NCBI GenBank assembly: GCA_905212515.1
Contig: CAJMEU010000179.1
Coordinates: 1-5,055 of the forward strand
Source of the DNA: an uncultured Oscillospiraceae bacterium
GTDB lineage: Bacteria; Bacillota; Clostridia; Oscillospirales; Ruminococcaceae
Direction: 5' to 3'
DNA length: 5,055 nt
Within the stretch, counting starts at the first letter, position 1, and every line of letters starts with the position of its first letter. This document shows positions 1-5,024 of the stretch, piece after piece. Below the pieces are notes generated by a model that saw only the letters and a list, made by a program, of their open reading frames with translations, made no database searches and was not told where the DNA came from. Both the position numbers and the translations under genes were made by a program.

Positions 1-6
1 GGTCTC

Positions 7-1752
7 GTGATCTTGCAGGCTTTGACCGAATATTACGAGGCCCTGGTCGCCCAGGGCAAGCTGTCCCCGCCCGGCTGGGACGACGCCTTTCAGGTGAGCT
101 ATGGGCTGGAGCTGGCCGATGACGGCACGCTGCTGGACCTCATTTCCTATTTGTCCGAACAGCCCCGCGGCAAAAAGACCGTGCTGGCGCCGCAAAAGAT
201 GCGCGTGCCCGCGCACCCCACCCGCACAGCCGGTGTCTCAGCCAACTTTTTGTGCGACAATTCCAGCTATATGCTGGGGGCGGACGCCAAGGGCAAGCCG
301 CAGCGCACCAAAGAGTGCTTTGCCGCCTGCGCCGCCCTGCACCGGCAGTTGCTGGCGGACGTGGACACCCCGGCCGCCCGCGCGGTGCTGGCCTTTTTCG
401 ACACCTGGCAGCCGGACGACGCCCCGCAGCACCCGCTGCTGGCCCCCTATTGGGACAGCATCACCGGCAACGCCAACCTGACCTTCTGCTACGGTATGAA
501 ACCGGTGGCTGAGGACAAAGCCATTGCGGACGCCTGGCAGCGCCATTACGACCGCGGCGACACCGAGGGCGACCTGATCCAGTGCCTGGTCACCGGCCGG
601 CAGGAGCCGCTGGCGCGGCTTCACCCTCTGATCAAAGGGGTGCGGGACGCCCAGTCCTCGGGCGCGGCGTTGGTGTCCTTCAACGGCACGGCTTTCAGCT
701 CTTACGGGCATGAGCAAGGAGAAAATGCCCCTGTGGGCACCTTTGCGTCCTTTGCTTATACCACAGCGTTGAACGCCTTGCTGGCCGACAAGGAGCACTG
801 CCAATTCATCGGAGACACCACGGTGGTGTGCTGGGCTCAGCACGGGGAGCCCGTTTATCAGGACGCGGGCCTGGCCGCCCTGTTCGGCCCGCCGGAAGGC
901 GTCACCGACCAGGAGCTGCGCGCTTTGCTGGGCAAACTGGCCCGCGGCGAACCTGCCCAATGGCGTTCCTTCCAGTTACAGCCGGAGGAACACTTTTACA
1001 TCCTGGGCCTGGCGCCCAACGCGTCGCGGCTTTCCGTCCGCTTTTTCCTGCGGGACACCTTCGGCGATTTTATGAAACACGTGGAGCAGCATAATGGGGA
1101 TATGGAGATCGCACGCCCCAGCTTTGACAAATTCGAAACGCTGCCCCTGTGGAAACTTTTGGCGGAGACCGTGAACCAGAATGCCCGCAGCAAGGCGGCC
1201 GCGCCGCAGATGGCCGGCGACATGCTGCGTACCATTCTGACGGGCGGGCCTTATCCGGCCACACTGCTGAACGGGGTGCATCTGCGCATCCGGGCCGAGC
1301 ATGACGTCACACGCGGGCGGGCCGCTATCATCAAAGGCTATTACCTGCGCCGCCCCAATTTGCTGCCCAAGGAGGTTTTAACTGTGAAATTGAACGAAGA
1401 CGCCTGTTACATGCCCTATGTGCTGGGGCGGCTGTTCGCGGTGCTGGAATTTTTGCAGACCGACGCCAACCCCGGCATCAACGCCACCATCAAGGATAAA
1501 TATTTTAACGCCGCATCCGCCACCCCCGCCGCCATTATGCCGCTGCTGATCAATCTGGGGCAAAAGCATCTGCGCAAACTGTCCGCGCCCAAAAAGATCC
1601 ATTACAGCAAGCAGATCACCGCTTTGCTGGGGAAGGTAGACGAGGCGTACCCCGCCCGCTTCACCCTGCCCGAGCAAGGCGCCTTCCAGCTGGGTTATTA
1701 TCATCAGGTACAAAAACAGTACACCAAAAAGGAGGAACAAGAAAATGTCTGA
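7..1752 (+). CDS. cas8c: Cas8c, large subunit of the type I-C Cascade complex (Csd1 family)
   Basis: The 581-residue product fits the Cas8c/Csd1 family in length and motifs. In I-C Cascade this cytoplasmic subunit recognises the PAM, helps open target DNA and is where Cas3 is recruited. Visible landmarks are the family-typical N-terminus MILQALTEYYE, the NFLCDNSSYMLG segment (80-91), the highly characteristic SFNGTAFSSYGHEQGENAP block (224-242), FYILGLAPNASRLSVRFF (330-347), and an alpha-helical C-terminal region from about residue 460 that is also made separately as Cas11c. The GTG start is chosen because translation from it gives the canonical MILQAL opening; only six bases precede it, so its ribosome binding site cannot be judged. 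The stop lies inside cas7c (8-base overlap), indicating co-transcription. No frameshift or internal stop is seen. The missing cas5c and cas3 are expected immediately upstream. Confidence 0.97.
   Translation: MILQALTEYYEALVAQGKLSPPGWDDAFQVSYGLELADDGTLLDLISYLSEQPRGKKTVLAPQKMRVPAHPTRTAGVSANFLCDNSSYMLGADAKGKPQRTKECFAACAALHRQLLADVDTPAARAVLAFFDTWQPDDAPQHPLLAPYWDSITGNANLTFCYGMKPVAEDKAIADAWQRHYDRGDTEGDLIQCLVTGRQEPLARLHPLIKGVRDAQSSGAALVSFNGTAFSSYGHEQGENAPVGTFASFAYTTALNALLADKEHCQFIGDTTVVCWAQHGEPVYQDAGLAALFGPPEGVTDQELRALLGKLARGEPAQWRSFQLQPEEHFYILGLAPNASRLSVRFFLRDTFGDFMKHVEQHNGDMEIARPSFDKFETLPLWKLLAETVNQNARSKAAAPQMAGDMLRTILTGGPYPATLLNGVHLRIRAEHDVTRGRAAIIKGYYLRRPNLLPKEVLTVKLNEDACYMPYVLGRLFAVLEFLQTDANPGINATIKDKYFNAASATPAAIMPLLINLGQKHLRKLSAPKKIHYSKQITALLGKVDEAYPARFTLPEQGAFQLGYYHQVQKQYTKKEEQENV
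1369..1375 (+). promoter_or_regulatory. Internal ribosome binding site for cas11c
   Basis: AAGGAGG, a full match to the anti-Shine-Dalgarno complement, sits inside the cas8c reading frame and is followed after 8 bases (TTTTAACT) by an in-frame GTG. The spacer is AT-rich compared with the GC-rich surrounding coding sequence, which would favour an open initiation site. It decides the Cas11c start. Confidence 0.82.
1384..1752 (+). CDS. cas11c: Cas11c, small subunit of I-C Cascade, from an internal start within cas8c
   Basis: An in-frame GTG at cas8c codon 460 lies 8 bases after a perfect AAGGAGG (1369-1375). Initiation there would give a separate 122-residue protein that ends at the cas8c stop. 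It is known for type I-C systems (shown for Desulfovibrio vulgaris) that the small subunit Cas11c is translated from an internal start in the 3' part of cas8c; two copies form the belly of Cascade and stabilise the non-target strand. The product begins (V/M)KLNEDACYMPYVLGRLFAVL, is predicted by eye to be mostly helical, and is basic in its middle (KHLRKLSAPKK, about residues 61-71), fitting a nucleic-acid-contacting small subunit. What is seen is the site and the frame; that the protein is made here is inference from the family. The alternative is that the motif is a chance product of the codons for Lys-Glu-Val. Confidence 0.85.
   Translation: MKLNEDACYMPYVLGRLFAVLEFLQTDANPGINATIKDKYFNAASATPAAIMPLLINLGQKHLRKLSAPKKIHYSKQITALLGKVDEAYPARFTLPEQGAFQLGYYHQVQKQYTKKEEQENV
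1729..1735 (+). promoter_or_regulatory. Ribosome binding site of cas7c
   Basis: AAGGAGG ends 9 bases before the cas7c ATG and lies within the last codons of cas8c (encoding Lys-Lys-Glu-Glu). The strong site suits the high stoichiometry required of the backbone subunit Cas7, which is present in several copies per Cascade. Confidence 0.85.
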
Positions 1753-2635
1753 CCCTATCAAAAACCGCTATGAATTCGTCATCCTGTTCGATGTGGAGAA
1801 CGGCAACCCCAACGGCGACCCCGATGCCGGCAACATGCCCCGGGTGGACCCGGAGAGCGGTTATGGCCTGGTGACCGACGTGTGCCTGAAGCGCAAGATC
1901 CGCAATTATGTGGAGACCCTCAAGGAGGACGCCGACGGCTGGCGCATCTACGTGAAGGACGGCGTGCCTTTGAACCGCAGCGACAAAGAGGCCCTGACTT
2001 ATTTGGGCATCACCGAGGAGAGCCTGAAAAAGCTGGACAAGGCGGACAAGATGCACAAGGATCTGGCTGTGCGCGACTATATGTGCCAAAACTTTTACGA
2101 CATCCGCACCTTCGGCGCCGTGATGACCACTTTTGTGAAAAACAACCTGAACTGCGGGCAGGTGCGCGGGCCGGTGCAGCTGGGCTTTGCCCGCTCGGTG
2201 GACCCCATCGTGCCCCAGGAAGTGACCATCACCCGCGTGGCCATCACCACCGAGGCCGACGCCGAGCGTAAGGGCACGGAGATGGGCCGCAAGTACATCG
2301 TGCCTTACGCGCTGTACCGCGCCGAGGGCTATGTGTCCGCCAACCTGGCCCGCAAGACCACCGGCTTTTCCGAGGAGGATCTGGCTTTGCTGTGGCAGGC
2401 CATCCTGAATATGTTCGAAAACGACCACAGCGCCGCCCGGGGCAAGATGGCGGTGCGGGAGCTGATCGTGTTCCGGCACGACAGCGAGCTGGGCTGCGCG
2501 CCGGCCTATAAGCTGTTCGAGGCCGTCACTGTGGCCCGCAGGCCCGAGGTGGCCGTGCCCCGCGCCTACAGCGACTACACGGTCACCGTGGCCGACGCGC
2601 TGCCGGCCGGCGTGACCTGCACCCGCCTGGGGTGA
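1745..2635 (+). CDS. cas7c: Cas7c, crRNA-binding backbone subunit of I-C Cascade (Csd2 family)
   Basis: The 296-residue product is a clear Cas7/Csd2 family RAMP protein. Several copies polymerise along the crRNA spacer to form the Cascade backbone in the cytoplasm. The sequence shows the family signature YEFVILFDVENGNPNGDPDA (9-28), the DVCLKRKIRNYV helix (45-56) with basic residues near the start of the RRM-like fold, YDIRTFGAVM (118-127), RGPVQLGFARS (141-151), IVPYALYRAEGYVSANLA (185-202) and KMAVRELIVFRHDSELG (234-250). Length is usual for the family. The ATG start is set by AAGGAGG 9 bases upstream and by the conserved N-terminus. It overlaps cas8c by 8 bases and cas4 by 4 bases. The reading frame is intact, with no missing block that I can see. 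Confidence 0.98.
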   Translation: MSDPIKNRYEFVILFDVENGNPNGDPDAGNMPRVDPESGYGLVTDVCLKRKIRNYVETLKEDADGWRIYVKDGVPLNRSDKEALTYLGITEESLKKLDKADKMHKDLAVRDYMCQNFYDIRTFGAVMTTFVKNNLNCGQVRGPVQLGFARSVDPIVPQEVTITRVAITTEADAERKGTEMGRKYIVPYALYRAEGYVSANLARKTTGFSEEDLALLWQAILNMFENDHSAARGKMAVRELIVFRHDSELGCAPAYKLFEAVTVARRPEVAVPRAYSDYTVTVADALPAGVTCTRLG

Positions 2636-3312
2636 CCGGCGCTTTGGCCTGGCCGGAGGAGGAGTGGCTGCAGCTGTCCGGGCTGCAGCACTTCTCCTTC
2701 TGCCGGCGCCAGTGGGCGCTGATCCATCTGGAACAGCTGTGGACGGAGAACCTGCGCACGGCCCAGGGGCGTCTGCTGCACGAAAAAGCCCACGACGCCG
2801 GGGCCTCGGAAAAGCGCGGCGACCTGCTGATCCTGCGCGACCTGCGGGTATTCTCCCCCTCCCTGGGCGTATCGGGCGCCTGCGACGTGGTGGAATTCCG
2901 CGCCGCTGAAAACGGGGCGCCCCTGGCGGGGCGGGGCGGCCTGTGGCAGCCTTACCCCGTGGAGTATAAACGCGGCGCGCCGAAACAGACCGACGCGGAC
3001 CGTCTGCAACTGTGCGGGCAGGCCCTGTGCCTGGAGGAAATGCTGTGCTGCGCCATTCCCGCCGGCGCGCTGTTTTATGGCGAGACGCGGCGGCGGGAAG
3101 AGGTTTCGTTCACGGAAGAACTGCGCGCCGCCGTGCGTGCCATGCTGGGCGAAATGCACGACCTTGCCCGCCGGGGCTACACGCCCAAGGTCAAGCCGGG
3201 CAGGCACTGCAATGCCTGTTCTTTGAAAGACGGCTGCCTGCCCGCGCTGCTGCGCAAGACCTCGGCCCGCGGGTACATCCGCGGGCGCGTGGAGGAGGTG
3301 GAGACGCCGTGA
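2632..3312 (+). CDS. cas4: Cas4, RecB-like Fe-S nuclease of the adaptation module
   Basis: This 226-residue protein has the complete Cas4 layout. Four cysteines for an iron-sulfur cluster are present: C24 (in LSGLQHFSFCRRQWALIHLE) and C193, C196 and C202 (HCNACSLKDGC). The RecB-type nuclease residues are H50 (GRLLHEKAH), D85 (SGACDVVEF) and E111-x-K113 (PVEYKRG), followed by the QLCGQALCLEE helix (126-136), which carries the family glutamine. In type I-C, Cas4 associates with Cas1 and trims prespacer 3' ends in a PAM-dependent way, so that spacers with the right PAM (usually TTC) are inserted in the correct orientation. The GTG start overlaps the cas7c stop as GTGA with no clear Shine-Dalgarno just before it, implying translational coupling to cas7c. 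All catalytic and cluster residues are kept, so it is likely active. Confidence 0.97.
   Translation: MTGALAWPEEEWLQLSGLQHFSFCRRQWALIHLEQLWTENLRTAQGRLLHEKAHDAGASEKRGDLLILRDLRVFSPSLGVSGACDVVEFRAAENGAPLAGRGGLWQPYPVEYKRGAPKQTDADRLQLCGQALCLEEMLCCAIPAGALFYGETRRREEVSFTEELRAAVRAMLGEMHDLARRGYTPKVKPGRHCNACSLKDGCLPALLRKTSARGYIRGRVEEVETP
3293..3300 (+). promoter_or_regulatory. Ribosome binding site deciding the cas1 GTG start
   Basis: AGGAGGTG near the 3' end of cas4 lies 8 bases before GTG 3309. This supports GTG 3309 over the much earlier in-frame ATG at 3012, which would add 99 low-complexity, Arg/Ala/Gly-rich residues translated from cas4 sequence, and over the GTG at 3315. Confidence 0.8.
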
Positions 3313-4340
3313 GAGTGCTGCTGAACACCCTGTTCGTCCTGTCCGAGGACGTTTACCTGGCATTGGAAGGAGAAAACATCGTGGTGTTGCGCGGCGAGGA
3401 CACCGCCGCGCGCTATCCGCTGCACACCCTGGAGCAGGTGCTGTGCTTCAGCTACAAGAGCGCCTCGCCCGCGCTGATGGGCGCCTGCGCCAAGCGGGGC
3501 ATCGCGCTGTCCTTCTATTCGCCCCGCGGGCAGTTTTACTGCCAGACCGCCGGCAGCGAACAGGGGAACGTCCTGCTGCGGCGCACCCAATATCGCCTGG
3601 CGGACAGCCCCTTGGGCCGGCGGGACCTCTCGGAATGGTTCTTGACCGGCAAGCTCTACAATGCCCGCTGGGTGCTGGAGCGGGCCACCCGCGACCACGC
3701 CCTGCGCCTGGACGGCGCGCGGGTCAAGGCCGCCAGCACGGCTTTGGCCGCCGCGCTGCGCACCTTGCCCGGCCAGCCTGACACCGACGCCCTGCGCGGC
3801 GTCGAGGGCGCCGCGGCACAGCGCTATTTCGACGTTTTTGACGAGCTTATTCTGCAGAACAAAGACGCCTTTTCCTTCACGGGGCGCAGCCGGCGGCCGC
3901 CGCTGGACCGCATCAATGCGCTGCTGTCTTTTATTTACACTCTCTTGGCGGGCGACTGTGCCGCCGCGCTGCGCGGTGTGGGGCTGGACCCTTATGTGGG
4001 ATATCTGCACACCGACCGGCCCGGCCGCGCATCCCTGGCGTTGGACCTGATGGAAGAGCTGCGTCCCGTCCTGGCCGACCGGTTCGCCCTGACGCTGGTC
4101 AACAACCGCAAGATCGGCCCCGGCCACTTTCAGATGCAGGAAAACGGCGCCGTTCTGTTGAATGACGCCGGGCGGAAAACCGTTTTGAGTTCCTGGCAGG
4201 AACGCAAGCGCGAATTGCTGACCCATCCGTTCCTGGGTGAAAAAATGCCCTGGGGCCTGGTGCCTTATGTTCAGGCGCTGCTGCTGGCCCGCTATCTGCG
4301 GGGGGACCTGGACGCCTATCCGCCGCTTTTGTGGAAGTGA
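3309..4340 (+). CDS. cas1: Cas1, type I-C CRISPR integrase
   Basis: Read from GTG 3309 this is a 343-residue Cas1, the usual length for I-C. Cas1 forms the integrase complex with Cas2 and joins prespacers to the leader-repeat junction. The N-terminal beta-rich domain starts with the typical RVLLNTLFVLSEDVYLALEGE. The C-terminal helical domain contains the expected metal ligands: E166 (GVEGAAAQRYF), H234 (GYLHTDRPGR) and the D246-x-x-E249 pair (LALDLMEELRP). The family-defining SRRPPLDRINALLSFIYTLL stretch is at 194-213. The start is chosen from the upstream AGGAGGTG, the 4-base GTGA overlap with the cas4 stop, and the conserved N-terminus; a longer frame open upstream is only a shadow of cas4. 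It ends 9 bases before cas2. All catalytic positions are present, so integration activity is likely. Confidence 0.98.
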   Translation: MRVLLNTLFVLSEDVYLALEGENIVVLRGEDTAARYPLHTLEQVLCFSYKSASPALMGACAKRGIALSFYSPRGQFYCQTAGSEQGNVLLRRTQYRLADSPLGRRDLSEWFLTGKLYNARWVLERATRDHALRLDGARVKAASTALAAALRTLPGQPDTDALRGVEGAAAQRYFDVFDELILQNKDAFSFTGRSRRPPLDRINALLSFIYTLLAGDCAAALRGVGLDPYVGYLHTDRPGRASLALDLMEELRPVLADRFALTLVNNRKIGPGHFQMQENGAVLLNDAGRKTVLSSWQERKRELLTHPFLGEKMPWGLVPYVQALLLARYLRGDLDAYPPLLWK

Positions 4341-4345
4341 GGTGG
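4339..4345 (+). promoter_or_regulatory. Ribosome binding site of cas2
   Basis: GAGGTGG overlaps the last two bases of the cas1 stop codon; its GAGG core ends 7 bases before the cas2 ATG. This tight arrangement indicates coupled translation of cas1 and cas2, whose products work as one complex. Confidence 0.65.
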
Positions 4346-4349
4346 TTGG

Positions 4350-4640
4350 ATGCTGGTGCTCATCACTTATGACGTCAATACCGAAACCGCCGCCGGACGC
4401 AAACGACTGCGCAAAGTTGCCAAAGCCTGTGTGGACCACGGCCAGCGGGTGCAGAACAGTGTTTTTGAATGCCGGCTGGACGCCGCCCAGTATGCCCTGC
4501 TCAAGCACCGCCTGGTGGAATTGATCGACACCGGGACCGACAGCCTGAGCTTTTACAATTTGGGCGACCGGAATCACACGCGCATCGAGCATTTTGTGGC
4601 CAACCCCGGCAATGACGCTGAAGGTGTTTTGATGGTGTGA
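4350..4640 (+). CDS. cas2: Cas2, structural partner of Cas1 in spacer acquisition
   Basis: The 96-residue product has the Cas2 ferredoxin-like pattern: first beta strand MLVLITYDVNTE with the conserved aspartate D8, a basic first helix (GRKRLRKVAKAC, 16-27), RVQNSVFECRLD (33-44), and SLSFYNLGDRNHTRIEHF (65-82) near the C-terminal strand that mediates dimer and Cas1 contacts. A Cas2 dimer bridges two Cas1 dimers and sets the prespacer length. Length is normal and the ATG is supported by an upstream GAGG. It is the last gene of the operon and is followed directly by the leader and array, the standard I-C order. Confidence 0.97.
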   Translation: MLVLITYDVNTETAAGRKRLRKVAKACVDHGQRVQNSVFECRLDAAQYALLKHRLVELIDTGTDSLSFYNLGDRNHTRIEHFVANPGNDAEGVLMV

Positions 4641-4647
4641 CATTTCA

Positions 4648-4666
4648 CCGTTTCCCGAAAAAACGG
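4648..4666 (+). repeat. Small inverted repeat just after cas2
   Basis: CCGTTT (4648-4653) and AAACGG (4661-4666) can form a 6-base-pair stem with a 7-base loop, 7 bases after the cas2 stop codon. It has no following T run, so it does not look like an intrinsic terminator; it may stabilise the end of the cas message or be chance. Confidence 0.4.
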
Positions 4667-4668
4667 CC

Positions 4669-4713
4669 GGTGCGAAGAGAGAGCAAACGGGCGTCTGCCG
4701 GGAGGTTCGCACC
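4669..4713 (+). repeat. Long-loop inverted repeat GGTGCGAA ... TTCGCACC in the leader
   Basis: GGTGCGAA (4669-4676) and TTCGCACC (4706-4713) are perfect 8-base inverted arms separated by 29 bases that include GCCGGGAGG just before the right arm. From memory, similar GGTGCGAA ... GGGAGGTTCGCACC blocks lie between cas2 and the array in other I-C loci of Bacillota; I cannot verify this here. The wide spacing suits a paired protein-binding site or a structured RNA as well as a hairpin. Confidence 0.6.
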
Positions 4714-4730
4714 CATCATCGTCGATCTGT

Positions 4731-4760
4731 TTGGGGGAAATGTTAGATTCCCTCCATAAT
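4731..4760 (+). promoter_or_regulatory. Candidate leader promoter for the CRISPR array
   Basis: TTGGGG (4731-4736) and CATAAT (4755-4760, five of six matches to TATAAT) are separated by 18 bases and would start transcription about 105 bases before the first repeat. The -35 match is poor. A second possibility is TTGTAA (4764-4769) with an ATGTAT-like -10 at 4787-4792. Either would drive pre-crRNA synthesis on the + strand; the choice is a guess from consensus only. Confidence 0.3.
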
Positions 4761-4804
4761 TCTTTGTAAATTCATATCAAAACCGCATGTATTTTCAGCT
4801 TTTT

Positions 4805-4823
4805 GCCGCCGCATTCAGGCGGC
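4805..4823 (+). repeat. GC hairpin GCCGCC/GGCGGC in the leader
   Basis: GCCGCC (4805-4810) and GGCGGC (4818-4823) form a perfect 6-base-pair stem with loop GCATTCA, about 50 bases before the first repeat. Only three T residues follow, so it is at best a weak terminator, and one here would stop array transcription. A leader structural element or binding site is as plausible. Confidence 0.5.
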
Positions 4824-4872
4824 TTTCGGCAGATTGCCATAAGGGAAGGCTGGAAATTTGGTTGGTTTTGCG

Positions 4873-4905
4873 GTCGCTCCCCTCGCGGGGAGCGAGGGTA
4901 GAAAT
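4873..4905 (+). repeat. CRISPR repeat 1 (intact, type I-C)
   Basis: This 33-base repeat opens with GTCGCTCCCC and ends with GAAAT. It contains a perfect 9-base-pair stem, TCGCTCCCC (4874-4882) with GGGGAGCGA (4887-4895) around a TCGC loop, the hairpin that Cas5c recognises and cleaves below in type I-C. The 3' handle reads GGGTAGAAAT, unlike the common GGATTGAAAT/C of I-C repeats. Because the next copy also ends in ATTT, the true repeat could extend to 4907 (35 bases). Confidence 0.88.
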
Positions 4906-4907
4906 TT

Positions 4908-4941
4908 ACAAATAGCCATTTGATGATAGTAACAAGGCCGT
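4908..4941 (+). other. Spacer 1
   Basis: The 34 bases between repeat 1 and the degraded repeat 2 have the size of an I-C spacer and a lower GC content than the cas genes, as expected for foreign DNA. The left edge may be 4906 and the right edge 4939, depending on repeat boundaries. Its target cannot be named from sequence alone. As the leader-proximal spacer it would be the most recently acquired. Confidence 0.65.
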
Positions 4942-4974
4942 GGCGCCCCCCCCCGGGGGGGCCGGGTGACATTT
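4942..4974 (+). repeat. CRISPR repeat 2, strongly degraded copy
   Basis: Aligned to repeat 1 extended to 35 bases, this copy has 25 identical positions, 8 substitutions and 2 missing bases. In the stem region the changes collapse the sequence into a run of 9 C (4946-4954) and 7 G (4955-4961). The GGGT...ATTT end is recognisable (GGGTGACATTT against GGGTAGAAATTT). The homopolymers suggest base-calling or assembly error rather than natural drift. Confidence 0.6.
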
Positions 4975-5008
4975 TTCGAATAAAATTTAAATTGGATTTA
5001 GTGGTGGT
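4975..5008 (+). other. Spacer 2 (boundaries approximate)
   Basis: About 34 very AT-rich bases (containing AAAATTTAAATTGGATTT) separate the degraded repeats 2 and 3, which is the right size for an I-C spacer. Given the poor quality of the flanking repeats, individual bases here should not be trusted for target searches without checking. Confidence 0.45.
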
Positions 5009-5024
5009 GGGGGCCCCCCCCCCC
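5009..5024 (+). repeat. Possible CRISPR repeat 3, barely recognisable
   Basis: GGGGG followed by 11 C begins one period (about 68 bases) after repeat 2 and is in phase with the first half (GTCGCTCCCC) of the repeat. The second half of the repeat cannot be recognised downstream, so this call rests mainly on spacing. Confidence 0.35.

Larger units (their letters stand above)
4641..4872 (+). promoter_or_regulatory. CRISPR leader of the type I-C array
   Basis: The 232 bases between the cas2 stop and the first repeat hold no credible gene. Its second half (from about 4735) is clearly richer in A and T than the cas genes. By position this is the leader, which carries the array promoter and, at its 3' end, the sequence read by Cas1-Cas2(-Cas4) when inserting new spacers. 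It contains three inverted repeats listed separately and ends in a GT-rich stretch (TTGGTTGGTTTTGCG) abutting the first repeat. The orientation agrees with the repeat, whose GAAAT end points away from the leader. Confidence 0.88.

Noticed and set aside
716..772. AAGGAG (716-721) followed by ATG 725 inside cas8c, a possible second internal start.
   Set aside because: The ATG is out of the cas8c frame, the spacing is only 3 bases, and the frame ends after about 15 codons; the sequence is explained by the conserved HEQGENAP codons.
2373..2389. AGGAGG within cas7c followed by an in-frame TTG, a possible internal start.
   Set aside because: TTG is a weak start, the motif encodes a Glu-Glu-Asp stretch, and no shorter Cas7c product is known to me.
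1661..2479. 272-residue open frame on the - strand opposite cas7c.
   Set aside because: Its His/Val/Gly-rich composition, lack of family motifs and complete overlap with conserved cas7c mark it as a shadow.
3012..3308. In-frame extension of cas1 upstream to an ATG at 3012 (442 residues in total).
   Set aside because: The extra 99 residues are a low-complexity, Arg/Ala/Gly-rich out-of-frame reading of cas4, while GTG 3309 has AGGAGGTG at ideal spacing, the GTGA overlap and the conserved Cas1 N-terminus.
4648..4666. Intrinsic terminator at the end of the cas operon.
   Set aside because: The stem is only six base pairs, half of them A-T, and no T run follows, so it is listed only as an inverted repeat.
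3177..4712. Long 511-residue open frame on the - strand opposite cas1 and cas2.
   Set aside because: It is antisense to well-supported genes, is Gln/Gly/Ala-rich without recognisable motifs, and is explained by high GC content removing stop codons.
4948..4961. C7G7 palindrome as a novel regulatory site.
   Set aside because: It lies exactly where the second CRISPR repeat is expected and is best read as a corrupted copy of the repeat stem.
4772..4972. 66-residue - strand open frame across the leader and first two repeats.
   Set aside because: It spans the hairpin repeat and the degraded repeat, has no credible ribosome binding site that I can see, and is a known kind of false call over CRISPR arrays.
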